64,000 bases of DNA from Methanobacterium_B sp963703015 (GTDB lineage Archaea; Methanobacteriota; Methanobacteria; Methanobacteriales; Methanobacteriaceae): the NCBI GenBank assembly GCA_963703015.1, contig OY969779.1, positions 62,001 to 126,000 of the forward strand. The letters are read 5' to 3'. Below, in pieces: positions 27,195-35,586 of this stretch (its first letter is position 1; the number at the start of each line of letters is the position of its first letter). The notes beneath the pieces are model-generated. The model was not told where the DNA came from, made no database searches, and worked only from the letters and a program-made list of their open reading frames with translations. Made by a program: the position numbers and the translations under genes.

Positions 27195-27869
27195 TTATTT
27201 AATGAAATACGGCTCCATTGATATCCATTTATCCTTCCATTCTCCAAACAACAGATCTTTTGTCACAACGTCTGGAAATCCTTGGGTTAAAATTTTTCGA
27301 TCCTCAGAGGATAGGTTGAAGAGTACAAAGGGTATCACCAAATATGCAGGGCCACTGTGATCCTGGAAGAACCCTCGGGATTCATTTTCTATATTGAGCA
27401 TCATTTCAGGATCCATGTTAAGGCTTCGTATTCTTCCATAGAGTTTGCTGTTTTCAATCTGAATATGGTTACCCCATATCTTATCCAGCTTGTCAAACCC
27501 TGATTTTAAGAGGCTTAAAGATTCCAATTCATTACTTTCAGATGTTAAATGTTCAACTGCAGTGTTAATTTCATGTAACCCCTGATTGAATATTTTATGC
27601 TCATTTATCAACTGAGGGTAGGGTACTTCTGGTAATTTGTCCTTGAAATAGGGAAATATTTTCTCATCTTCCACCATGTGATGGCCATGAAGTACAGATG
27701 AAAAACTCTGAACATATGTCAAAAACCCATCCCTGTTCAATTTATCCACAGCCCCCTCACTCAAATACTTATCAATGTAGCTTAGGGACACTTCTATACC
27801 ACGAGTCATTACTTTGTGTAATCGTATATAATCTTCCCCCAAATCTGGTTTATTTTTATTGGACACCAA
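27195..27869 (-). CDS. Hemerythrin-like HHE domain protein
   Basis: 224 residues. The N-terminal 155 residues form a four-helix HHE di-iron bundle: RLHKVMTRG, VLHGHHMVEDEKIFPYF, NEHKIFNQGLHEI and WGNHIQIENSKLYGRI supply the expected His and Glu ligands. The C-terminal extension of about 70 residues (VIPFVLFNLSSEDRKILTQG) is common in the two-part HHE proteins of anaerobes. Such proteins sense or bind oxygen or nitric oxide (family knowledge). GTG at 27869 follows a G-run (GGGGG). It diverges from an iron-sulfur flavoprotein gene across a region dense in inverted repeats, suggesting shared stress control (inference). Confidence 0.88.
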   Translation of the reverse strand: MVSNKNKPDLGEDYIRLHKVMTRGIEVSLSYIDKYLSEGAVDKLNRDGFLTYVQSFSSVLHGHHMVEDEKIFPYFKDKLPEVPYPQLINEHKIFNQGLHEINTAVEHLTSESNELESLSLLKSGFDKLDKIWGNHIQIENSKLYGRIRSLNMDPEMMLNIENESRGFFQDHSGPAYLVIPFVLFNLSSEDRKILTQGFPDVVTKDLLFGEWKDKWISMEPYFIK

Positions 27870-27968
27870 ACAACCCCCTATAGTAATAAATTTTCACACA
27901 ACCCTTATGACCTTAACACATCCTATTTCATTATATTATATTCATTTAATTATTTACAAATGTTGGAT

Positions 27969-28066
27969 TATCCTTGTTACCCACAAGGATAGTATATCCA
28001 TTACAAATATTGGTTAACCAATAAATTTTAATCATTTCCCCTACACAAATTTTTAATGGGGAAAAT
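27969..28066. promoter_or_regulatory. Three inverted repeats between divergent genes
   Basis: First, TATCCTTG/CAAGGATA (27969-27976 and 27984-27991). Second, a perfect 16-bp palindrome TATTGGTTAACCAATA (28008-28023). Third, ATTTCCCC/GGGGAAAAT (28034-28041 and 28058-28066). They fill the space between the divergent hemerythrin and flavoprotein genes and probably include operators for both. Confidence 0.6.
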
Positions 28067-28101
28067 GAATTATTTTGATAAAAAAATTTGAGGTGAACAG
28101 C

Positions 28102-28674
28102 ATGAAAATAATGGTCATAACAAGTAGTCCTAATAAGGAAGGATTAACAGAAAGCTGTGCTGAAGCTGCAAAAAAGGGAATTGAAAATGGAAACAGCGAA
28201 GCAATGATGGTACGTTTGAATGATTTGAATATTTTAAAGTGCAAGGCATGTGATCAGGGTTATGGAATCTGTCTTGAAGAGAATAAATGTATCTTAAAAG
28301 ACGATTTCGAAACAGTACACAAAACCATGGGCGAAGCTGATGGTTATGTTGTGGTTACTCCTGTATATTTCCATGAGATGAGTGAATCAGCCAAGACATT
28401 CTTCGACAGATTAAGAAGGTGTGAAGCCCTAACTTTAAATCGAGAAAAAACAAACCAAATCGAGAAAAAACCATTTATATGCGTGGCTGCGGCAGGCGGC
28501 AGTGGTAATGGAACACTCTCATGCTTAACAAGTATGGAACGATTATTTTATCATCTAAACAAATTAAACTCTCCAAATATTACAAAATTCGATTATATTG
28601 GTGTTACACAGAGAAATAAAGAATATATGTTAAAAGCAATAGAAGCAAGTGCTTTAAATCTAGTTAAAGATTAA
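28102..28674 (+). CDS. Iron-sulfur flavoprotein-like FMN reductase
   Basis: 190 residues. MKIMVITSSPNKEGLTESCA is the flavin phosphate-binding start of the NADPH-dependent FMN reductase family. The cysteine cluster CKACDQGYGICLEENKC (about residues 47-63) resembles the 4Fe-4S loop of iron-sulfur flavoproteins with altered spacing. VVTPVYFHEMSESAKTFFDR is the flavin-contact helix. ATG at 28102 lies 6 nt after GAGGTGA; an in-frame ATG 27 nt upstream has no ribosome site. It diverges from the hemerythrin gene, and such flavoproteins can reduce oxygen or peroxide in methanogens, so an oxidative-stress role is plausible but inferred. Confidence 0.88.
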   Translation: MKIMVITSSPNKEGLTESCAEAAKKGIENGNSEAMMVRLNDLNILKCKACDQGYGICLEENKCILKDDFETVHKTMGEADGYVVVTPVYFHEMSESAKTFFDRLRRCEALTLNREKTNQIEKKPFICVAAAGGSGNGTLSCLTSMERLFYHLNKLNSPNITKFDYIGVTQRNKEYMLKAIEASALNLVKD

Positions 28675-28741
28675 TAGCTCCAATAAAAAGGGGATTATTA
28701 AAAAAATAGTTATGGGCTTTCAAACAAGTAACGTGATAAAA

Positions 28742-29008
28742 ATGATCTGCAGAAAATGTGGCACTGAATTTGATGAGGGAAATATCTGTCCAAATTGTGG
28801 AACAAATAACATGAAACAGTACCGTTCTTTACGTATTTCATTTGCATTGGTAATCTTAATTGTAGGAGGATCCCTAGCATTTCTGGGAGATACAAAAATT
28901 TTTGGTTATACATTGATGGATATATTCTATTTTGTAGCAGCCATTTCAATTATTATTTCAATTATAGGATTTTTCTACATGTCTATTAAAAAATCGTCCC
29001 AGAAATAA
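28742..29008 (+). CDS. Zinc-ribbon small membrane protein
   Basis: 88 residues. An N-terminal zinc ribbon (MICRKCGTEFDEGNICPNCG, two CxxC pairs) is followed by two transmembrane helices (FALVILIVGGSLAFLG; IFYFVAAISIIISIIGFFYM) and a short basic tail. This arrangement is frequent in Methanobacteriales and has no known function. ATG at 28742 is favoured since the conserved ribbon begins there; an in-frame start 30 nt upstream is possible. It follows the flavoprotein by about 70 nt. Confidence 0.78.
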   Translation: MICRKCGTEFDEGNICPNCGTNNMKQYRSLRISFALVILIVGGSLAFLGDTKIFGYTLMDIFYFVAAISIIISIIGFFYMSIKKSSQK

Positions 29009-29083
29009 AAAAAATAGCACGGATCAGAGATAGTTACACATAAGAAATAGGGATATTTAATAAAAACTTTATTGGTTCATAAT

Positions 29084-29126
29084 TCTATTAAAGTCCTAAT
29101 ATTCTCTATTAAATTCCTAATATTCT
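29084..29126. repeat. Tandem direct repeat (two 21-22-bp units)
   Basis: TCTATTAAAGTCCTAATATT and TCTATTAAATTCCTAATATT, each followed by CT, lie head to tail with one mismatch. They occupy the spacer between the zinc-ribbon gene and the TetR gene and may be a recent slip duplication or a pair of binding sites. Confidence 0.6.
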
Positions 29127-29294
29127 CATTCAGTACAATTAGTATATGTATTTTTTTTATTTGCCAATTTATAATCCTCATAAATTATTGTTACTTTAGC
29201 AAACTATTTAGGTAATATTGACAGTACATCATAATAATGACACTCTGACGATAACTTTACAGCATGTCAAGAATTTTCAAATCCAGGTGATCTT

Positions 29295-29930
29295 TTGTCT
29301 ATTCAAGAATTAAAGAAAAAAGAAAAAATTAACAGACAAAATTACATTGTTGATTCTGCTGAGAAATTATTTTTCTCTAAGGGATATGATCATATCTCTA
29401 TGGGAGATATTGCTAATGAAGTTGGTATGAGCAGGACGTCTTTATATTCATATTTTAAAAACAAAGAAGCGATTTATTTTACAATTATTGTACGTGCTGC
29501 AAACATTTTAAATAACATGTTTAAAGACAGCAAAAAAAATAGCAAAAAAGGAATAGAAAATCTCAGAACCATGGGTATGGCTTATTACAATTTTTACAAA
29601 GATTATAATGATTATTACAGGATTTATCACTCCTTTGAATATGCAAGATTCCAGAACAATCCAAAATATGATATATCTGAAATACTCGCTCTTCAAACCG
29701 AAAGAATAAAAATAATGTGCGAAACTATAGTAGAAGGAATAGAAGATGGTACAATAAGATCTGATGTAAATCCTCTTGAATTAGCCGCTATTATAACTTC
29801 AACATCAAATGCAATTGTAAATACAAATCCTGAAACACTGAAAGCGCTTAATATAAATGAAAAACAATTTTTTGAAGATTATTTAAACTTATCAGAACAT
29901 TCACTGTTAAATATTGAAAAAAAGGATTAA
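29295..29930 (+). CDS. TetR/AcrR family regulator
   Basis: 211 residues. The DNA-binding part is clear: NYIVDSAEKLFFSKGYDHIS, MGDIANEVGMSRTSLYSYFK, NKEAIYFTIIV. The helical C-terminal part contains MAYYNFYKDYNDYYRIYHSF, a pattern seen in TetR proteins of clostridia and methanogens. TTG at 29295 follows AGGTGA at 4 nt. A ferredoxin gene begins 20 nt after its stop, with a good GAGGGGAG site, so the two are probably co-transcribed. The effector is unknown. Confidence 0.9.
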   Translation: MSIQELKKKEKINRQNYIVDSAEKLFFSKGYDHISMGDIANEVGMSRTSLYSYFKNKEAIYFTIIVRAANILNNMFKDSKKNSKKGIENLRTMGMAYYNFYKDYNDYYRIYHSFEYARFQNNPKYDISEILALQTERIKIMCETIVEGIEDGTIRSDVNPLELAAIITSTSNAIVNTNPETLKALNINEKQFFEDYLNLSEHSLLNIEKKD

Positions 29931-29950
29931 AAAATAATTGAGGGGAGAAA

Positions 29951-30157
29951 ATGGAATTTAAAATTGAAGTCGATAAAGAAAAATGTGTTGGTTGTGGTAC
30001 TTGTTCCCATGTGTGTCCAAAGGCAGGTAAATTATGGACAATTGAGGATAAGGCAGTTTGGCATGGAAGTCCAGAAGAAAATTTAGCCGATTGTCACAGA
30101 TGTACTAACTGTTTGATTAGTTGTCCAAAAAGAGCAATAACTGTCAGTGTAACTTAA
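29951..30157 (+). CDS. 2x[4Fe-4S] ferredoxin
   Basis: 68 residues with two cluster motifs, CVGCGTCSHVCP (residues 12-23) and CHRCTNCLISCP (about 48-59). The region between them is longer than in clostridial ferredoxins and contains WTIEDKAVWHGSPEENLADC, like the small ferredoxin-type subunit of 2-oxoacid:ferredoxin oxidoreductases. It lies 290 nt before korA and korB homologues on the same strand, so it may be their electron acceptor or delta-type subunit (inference). GAGGGGAG precedes the ATG. Confidence 0.92.
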   Translation: MEFKIEVDKEKCVGCGTCSHVCPKAGKLWTIEDKAVWHGSPEENLADCHRCTNCLISCPKRAITVSVT

Positions 30158-30448
30158 TATCCATATTCTCTTTTTTTAAGATATGAAAAATAAAAGTAGA
30201 TTCTCATTAATAAAGAATTTATACAACTTACTTTGAATTTGTTTAACAATCAATGCCCTTTAACAAGTACTCCTGTAAATTCCCTTAAAGATTCTAATTT
30301 TAAGGTATTGGCTAGGTTTTACTCCAAAATTATTAATAATTTAAGAAATTAGCTTATTTTCAAATTCAAAAACAAAATTTAATCTGAACTGCCGACTAAT
30401 ATAATAAATAAATGGTGGAAATTTTTTTTTAAAGAGGGTGATTAAACA
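30158..30448. other. Intergenic region before the oxidoreductase genes
   Basis: About 290 AT-rich bases. An early T-run (CTTTTTTTAAG near 30171) may terminate the TetR-ferredoxin unit. TATA-like CTAATATAATAAATAA near 30394-30409 and GAGGGTGAT at 30435-30443 serve the next gene. No RNA recognised. Confidence 0.4.
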
Positions 30449-32170
30449 GTGTCTAAATATTCATTCCAAGAAGACATTTCTATAGTGATTTGTGGAGAGG
30501 CGGGTCAGGGCATTCAAACTGTGGAATCTATACTGATAAAAGCTGTTAAATTTGGAGGATATCATGTTTGCTCCACAAAGGAGTACATGTCCAGAGTTAG
30601 AGGCGGAGAAAACTCCACAGAAATCCGTGTATCATCCAGTCGGATGTGTGCATATTTAGATAGAATTGACATACTCATCGCCATAAGTAAAGGTGCCATA
30701 AACCATCTTAAAGACAGAATATCGGAAAACACCCTGATCATTGGGGATGAAGAAACTTTAAAAGAAGTTGAAAGGGAAAATGTGATAAAAATTCCATTCC
30801 TTAAGATAGCTCGTGATATTGGCGGCCCAATATATGCCAATGTGATTGCAGCTGGCGTGATTTCAAAGCTGTTAAATATTGATAAAGAAATCTTCGATAA
30901 ATGCATTAAGAGTATGTTTGAGAGAAAGGGAGAAAAGATCGTTCAAGGAGACCTTAAAGCCGGTAGTGAAGGTTATATAATAGGGGACAAACTCATAGGA
31001 TCAGACAAGATAACTGTAGACATCGAACAAAACATAGAAGTTCGAGATGAGCTTTTATTAGATGGTTCCGAAGCTGTGGGGTTGGGATGTATTGCTGGTA
31101 ACTTAAAATTCATGTCATCCTATCCAATGACACCGTCCTCGGCATTACAAGTATTTATAGCTAAATATAGTGAAGATTTTGACATGATATTTGAGCAGTC
31201 TGAAGATGAAATAGCAGCAATTAATATGGGTTTAGGAGCATCCTATGCAGGTGCAAGGGCAATGGTTGCAACATCTGGGAGTGGATTTGCACTCATGGAA
31301 GAGGGTGTGGGTCTGGCCAGGATCAACGAAACACCCATCGTTATCTATCTTGGACAGCGTCCAGGTCCAGCTGTTGGAATGCCAACTAGAACTTCACAAG
31401 AAGATCTAAACCTTGCGCTCTACGGGTATGGTGAATCACCCAAGATCATACTGGCACCAGGCAAACTCGAAGATGCATTTTATTTGACACAAATTGCATT
31501 TAACATGGCAGACAAGTACCAAGTTCCTGTTTTCATACTTTCAGACCAGTACTTCGGGGATATATTTTACAATGTACCATCCATCGATTACGAAACAGTT
31601 GAAATTGAAGATCATATCATTAAAACCGATAAAAACTATAAGAGATATGAATTTACAAGTAATGGAATATCACCACGAGGCATTCCAGGATTTGGAGATG
31701 GTGTGGTGGTTGTTGATCCACATGAACATGATGAACATGGCCACATAACAGAGGACAAATATATAAGGACTAAAATGGTTGAAAAACGGTTGAAAAAACT
31801 TGAAAGCATCCAAAAAGACACAATCGAACCCGAGCTTGTAGGATCTTCAAGTTACAAGAAACTCATAGTAGCCTGGGGATCAAACTATGGAAACATAGTA
31901 GAGGCCATGGAAAACCTCAATAATAATGACATTGCTTTTTTATACTTCAAACAGGTTTATCCATTGCATGAAAGTACTAAGAACTACCTCGACAGGGCGA
32001 AACAAACAATTATCTTTGAAAATAATGTTGAATCCCAGTTTGCCAACTTAATCAAACTTCAAACTGATTACAAGATCGATAGGAAGGTTTTAAAATATGA
32101 TGGTAGGCCATTTTCTGTTGAAGAAATTACAGATGAATTGAAAAGTTTCGTTTCGGAGGGTTTGTTATGA
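30449..32170 (+). CDS. 2-oxoacid:ferredoxin oxidoreductase, fused gamma-alpha subunit
   Basis: 573 residues. The N-terminal 175 residues are a gamma domain (VICGEAGQGIQTVESILIKA; VRGGENSTEIRVSS). From about 200 the alpha domain shows SYPMTPSSALQVFIAKY (the pyrimidine-domain signature), FEQSEDEIAAINMGLGASYA, and RTSQEDLNLALYGYGE. The gamma-alpha fusion is the form used by two-subunit archaeal enzymes. With KorB it should oxidise a 2-oxoacid with CoA and reduce ferredoxin in the cytosol; the substrate, 2-oxoglutarate or another, is not determined by the motifs. GTG at 30449 follows GAGGGTGAT. It overlaps korB by 4 nt. Confidence 0.9.
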   Translation: MSKYSFQEDISIVICGEAGQGIQTVESILIKAVKFGGYHVCSTKEYMSRVRGGENSTEIRVSSSRMCAYLDRIDILIAISKGAINHLKDRISENTLIIGDEETLKEVERENVIKIPFLKIARDIGGPIYANVIAAGVISKLLNIDKEIFDKCIKSMFERKGEKIVQGDLKAGSEGYIIGDKLIGSDKITVDIEQNIEVRDELLLDGSEAVGLGCIAGNLKFMSSYPMTPSSALQVFIAKYSEDFDMIFEQSEDEIAAINMGLGASYAGARAMVATSGSGFALMEEGVGLARINETPIVIYLGQRPGPAVGMPTRTSQEDLNLALYGYGESPKIILAPGKLEDAFYLTQIAFNMADKYQVPVFILSDQYFGDIFYNVPSIDYETVEIEDHIIKTDKNYKRYEFTSNGISPRGIPGFGDGVVVVDPHEHDEHGHITEDKYIRTKMVEKRLKKLESIQKDTIEPELVGSSSYKKLIVAWGSNYGNIVEAMENLNNNDIAFLYFKQVYPLHESTKNYLDRAKQTIIFENNVESQFANLIKLQTDYKIDRKVLKYDGRPFSVEEITDELKSFVSEGLL

Positions 32171-33033
32171 AGCCTGAAGAGTTTGATGTGGAGGGTGCTG
32201 ATATTTCATGGTGTCCTGGCTGTGGGAATTTTTCAATTCTAAGCAACTTAAAAACTGTGCTTGCAGATCTAGAGGTGGATCCTAAAAATTTAGTTGTTGT
32301 GTCTGGAATTGGCCAGGCAGGTAAGTTGCCTCATTTCCTTAGATCCCATACCTATAACAGTCTTCATGGCCGTGCACTTTCACCTGCAACAGCAATAAAA
32401 GCTGTAAACAGGGGACTTAAGGTTATAGTGACAACTGGTGATGGTGACATGTATGGTGAGGGAGGTAATCATTTCATGCACACCATCAGACGAAATCCTG
32501 ACATAACATGTATAGTGCATGATAATATGGTGTACGGATTAACCAAGGGCCAAGCATCACCAACAACCCGTCTGGGAATGAAAACATCATACCAGGTGAA
32601 TGGTGTATCTGAAGAACCATTCAATCCACTGACTGTGGCCATTGCACTAGGTGCATCATTTGTGGCCAGAACCTTCTCAGGAGATCCTGAACACCTCAAA
32701 AAAACCTTAAAATCAGCCATAAATCATGAAGGTTATTCTTTGGTTGATGTGTTCCAACCATGTGTAAGTTTCAACAAAATAAATACCTTTGAATGGTTTA
32801 AAGAAAACACCTACTACCTCGAAGATTCCCATGACCCATACAACAGAGCAGAAGCCTTAAGAAGGGCTGATGAAACAGATAAATATCCACTGGGAATATT
32901 CTACATTAACAAACAGAAGAAAACCTTTGAAGAAACATTGAATGTCTACAAAAACGATGCCAGCACACTGTATAAACGGCCTGTTGATAGAAAGAAGCTG
33001 GATGATCTCATAGATTCCAGACGAAAGCTTTAG
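32167..33033 (+). CDS. 2-oxoacid:ferredoxin oxidoreductase, TPP-binding beta subunit
   Basis: 288 residues. WCPGCGNFSILSNLKTVL gives the first cluster-type cysteines, GIGQAGKLPHFL is in the active-site region, and TTGDGDMYGEGGNHFMH with DNMVYGLTKGQASPTT forms the thiamine diphosphate motif (GDGD to N). A fourth cysteine, FQPCVSF, sits near residue 198. This is the standard beta subunit. ATGA overlap with the upstream gene shows coupled translation. The C-terminal region (LYKRPVDRKKLDDLIDSRRK) is short. Converges with an ABC-2 permease gene. Confidence 0.92.
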   Translation: MKPEEFDVEGADISWCPGCGNFSILSNLKTVLADLEVDPKNLVVVSGIGQAGKLPHFLRSHTYNSLHGRALSPATAIKAVNRGLKVIVTTGDGDMYGEGGNHFMHTIRRNPDITCIVHDNMVYGLTKGQASPTTRLGMKTSYQVNGVSEEPFNPLTVAIALGASFVARTFSGDPEHLKKTLKSAINHEGYSLVDVFQPCVSFNKINTFEWFKENTYYLEDSHDPYNRAEALRRADETDKYPLGIFYINKQKKTFEETLNVYKNDASTLYKRPVDRKKLDDLIDSRRKL

Positions 33034-33113
33034 ATTGATTTTGACTTTAAAAAAAAAGAGGGTACATTTAAAACACAGAACCTTTTATGAAATGTTTTAA
33101 ATGGTCCTTAACT

Positions 33114-34226
33114 TTAGATTTTTTCCGATCTTTGAACTGTTTTTAATCCAATCATGGACAGTACCAATGCAACAGCGAATATTATGAGCAGTGCAGTTAT
33201 GTCAGTACCAACATCTCCCAGTGTAAATCCCTTGACAAATATGCTTTTCATGGCGTCCAAACTGTAGGTTAAGGGTAGTGAGTAGGATATTAACTGTGTG
33301 AGGCTGTTGAACTTGCTTACTGGAACAAATGTACCGCTGAACACAATCTGGAGAATGAGTAGAAGTCCAAATAGGCCCATACTCTGTGTTCTGGTCCTTG
33401 TAATTGATGCTATTAATATCCCTATGCTTAGTCCGGCCATGGCAATTATGAACATTAAAAGGAACGCAGCTCCAGTGTTACCAACAATTGTGATTCCCAT
33501 TACGTAGATTCCGAATGCCAGAGCAATTAGTGCGAGGATCAAAGCAAATATACTGAGTCCTGTGATGTAGGCCAGCACTGTTTTAATGGGTGTTGAAGCT
33601 CTGTTTTTAAAGGCCTCTGTTTCTTTATCTCCGAGTACTGCAAATAAACCGAGTAGTATCGATAGTACCAATGTGACAATTGTCATGAAACGGTACATGA
33701 AGAGATCTGTGAAGTTTAAACCTTCCCCATACAGGTTCTCAACATTTATTTTTAAAGGTGATGTTTGGTTGGTTGTCTTTGCAGCGACTGTGGAGACAGA
33801 TGTGCTCACTGCCCTATTTACGAGAATGTTAGCTGTTTGATCTGTTCCCTCAAGTTCCAGGGTAAAGTCTGCATTCTTTTTAGCCAGGCTTGTTGTGAAA
33901 TTTTCTGGAAACGTTACTGCAGCTGTTATGGTCTTATCGTTAAGGTCGTTTTTCACGTCAGCTTCATTTATGTAGACCACAGTTACATTTTCTTGGTTTT
34001 TTATTTCATCAACTATGGTTGTGGCAGCGTTAAAGTTACCAATACCCTTATCATTGTTTATCACACCTATTTTAACAGGTTCAGTGTATCCTGCCATTGT
34101 TACGATGTATCCTAGTACAATTAAAATAATTAATGGTGTTACAACTGCAATAGCCAGGGTTTGCTTGCTTTTAAACCCGTTTTTGGCGATGTTTGCAGCC
34201 ATAGTTTTAAAACTTTCATTTTCCAT
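33114..34226 (-). CDS. ABC-2 type permease (YhgE/Pip-like)
   Basis: 370 residues. One N-terminal transmembrane helix (TLAIAVVTPLIILIVLGYIV) precedes a large external domain (residues 48-165, KIGVINNDKGIGNFNAATTI), then five more helices including GLLLILQIVFSGTFVPVSKF, the typical ABC-2 permease signature before the last pair. No ATPase gene neighbours it, so it must borrow one or function as an orphan. The divergent TrmB-family gene may regulate it. GGAGGAAAAA before the ATG. Substrate unknown; relatives export drugs, lipids or proteins. Confidence 0.88.
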   Translation of the reverse strand: MENESFKTMAANIAKNGFKSKQTLAIAVVTPLIILIVLGYIVTMAGYTEPVKIGVINNDKGIGNFNAATTIVDEIKNQENVTVVYINEADVKNDLNDKTITAAVTFPENFTTSLAKKNADFTLELEGTDQTANILVNRAVSTSVSTVAAKTTNQTSPLKINVENLYGEGLNFTDLFMYRFMTIVTLVLSILLGLFAVLGDKETEAFKNRASTPIKTVLAYITGLSIFALILALIALAFGIYVMGITIVGNTGAAFLLMFIIAMAGLSIGILIASITRTRTQSMGLFGLLLILQIVFSGTFVPVSKFNSLTQLISYSLPLTYSLDAMKSIFVKGFTLGDVGTDITALLIIFAVALVLSMIGLKTVQRSEKI

Positions 34227-34354
34227 GTTTTTCCTCCGTAAAAATTATTGTTCTATATTAAGAAATCTGAGGAGAATATTTAAATATTTATTGTCACTAA
34301 CATAGTATAAAATGAAACAAATAATTATGGAATGGATAGTATGGAGGTTTTAAA

Positions 34355-35131
34355 ATTTCGGTAAATAGAAACACAATAACAGCCCTTAAAAATTTAGGGC
34401 TTTCAGATTATGAAGTTAAGGCATATGTGGCTAACATTTCCCTTATAAGTGCTACTGCGTCGGAGATTAGTTTAGCATCTAACGTGCCCAGATCAAAGAT
34501 ATACGAAGTATTAAAGAGTTTAGCAAAAAAGGATTTTGTTGAAATTGAACGTGGAAAACCTTTAAAATTTAACGCAATTCCCCCACATGAGATCATAGGA
34601 AAATCCAGGAAACAGTTCAACGAGAAACTCGATGAAGCAGAGGATGAACTCAACCAGATCTACGAAAAACAGATCCCCAATGTTCCAGCACCCCTCTGGT
34701 TGATACATGGACCTGAAAAAATTTTAAAAAAGGAAGTTGAAATTATTTCCAGGGCCAAGAAATCCATATACATCCTGGCTGGTTTACTGTTTAAAGATGA
34801 AATCCCCGAACTCAAGGATAGCTTAGATAAAGCCATTAAGAGGGGAGTGCACGTTAAAATAATATTATCCCCATTTTACAACGATGATGAACAGGTTGAT
34901 CTTGATGGGATACGCGGGTTGGAATGTGAAATTAAAACTTTGAATGTTCCCCTTGTTAAGGTGCTCGTAAGGGATGATAAGGAAATGTTGATGGGTGTTG
35001 CTAAAATTGAAGACAAAAAAATCATGTCACGATCTGCCATAGGAATATGGAATCAGTACACTGAACTAGTTGAAACAATAGAAGGCCTCTACAATTTCAT
35101 CTGGACAACAGAACTCTTTCAAAAACCTTAA
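34355..35131 (+). CDS. TrmB-family transcriptional regulator, apparent ATT start
   Basis: 258 residues from the proposed start. The N-terminal winged helix reads ALKNLGLSDYEVKAYVANIS, ATASEISLASNVPRSKIYEV, LKSLAKKDFVEIERGKPLKF; the rest is a TrmB-type effector domain (LIHGPEKILKKEVEIISRAK, phospholipase-D-like fold). The first ATG/GTG/TTG in frame is GTG at 34427, which would remove the first DNA-binding helix. GGAGGT (34343-34348) lies exactly 6 nt before ATT at 34355, the only plausible start that keeps the whole domain. Divergent from an ABC-2 permease, a likely target (inference). Confidence 0.85.
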   Translation: MSVNRNTITALKNLGLSDYEVKAYVANISLISATASEISLASNVPRSKIYEVLKSLAKKDFVEIERGKPLKFNAIPPHEIIGKSRKQFNEKLDEAEDELNQIYEKQIPNVPAPLWLIHGPEKILKKEVEIISRAKKSIYILAGLLFKDEIPELKDSLDKAIKRGVHVKIILSPFYNDDEQVDLDGIRGLECEIKTLNVPLVKVLVRDDKEMLMGVAKIEDKKIMSRSAIGIWNQYTELVETIEGLYNFIWTTELFQKP

Positions 35132-35151
35132 AATTAATCATGTGGCCTTAG

Positions 35152-35586
35152 TTAATTCGTAGGATTTAATAAGCCTTCAACTTCGTTGATAAGTTTATTT
35201 GCAGTTTCAAGCAAGTTAATTGCCAGCTGTTCATCATATATATAACTGTAGTCAGCTCTTTCTCTGGCACGTCTAGCAAAATCGTAGTCTTCAAAAATAT
35301 CTTCACTCAACAAGTTCTTATCAACGAAAATAGCTTCTATTGCATGTTTGAGACAAATATGACTTTTCTCTCTGTAACCTTTGCTCAATAATAACCCTTT
35401 TAAGGCATGGAACATGGCATAATAAGTTTGTATTATGGCCTACTTAAAATTTCCTTGTTCAACAGATATTCTAGCAGACTCTATATCATTTCGAGATTCT
35501 ATGAGCTCTTTTTCAAATAGTTCCTGATCAATTTTTATTTTAATTATTTTTCCTTTATCTAAACATTTTTCAAACTGATACTTCAT
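35152..35586 (-). pseudogene. HEPN-domain toxin, interrupted by in-frame amber codon
   Basis: Frame from ATG at 35586 (overlapping the MNT gene's end by 17 nt) reads MKYQFEKCLD through SVEQGNFK, then TAG at 35442-35440, then AIIQTYYAMFHALKGLL to the stop at 35152. The sequence on both sides is one HEPN domain; the position of the TAG is where relatives have Trp (GNFKWA), so a single G-to-A change (TGG to TAG) explains it. The 3' part keeps the KHAIEAIF and ARRARERADY helices. HEPN proteins of this class are RNase toxins paired with MNT nucleotidyltransferases. This copy should be inactive unless the amber codon is read through. Confidence 0.85.

Noticed and set aside
35440..35442. Pyrrolysine codon in the HEPN gene
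   Set aside because: HEPN relatives have Trp here, Methanobacteriales are not known for pyrrolysine, and no pyl gene is in the window; treated as nonsense mutation, with readthrough left as a test.
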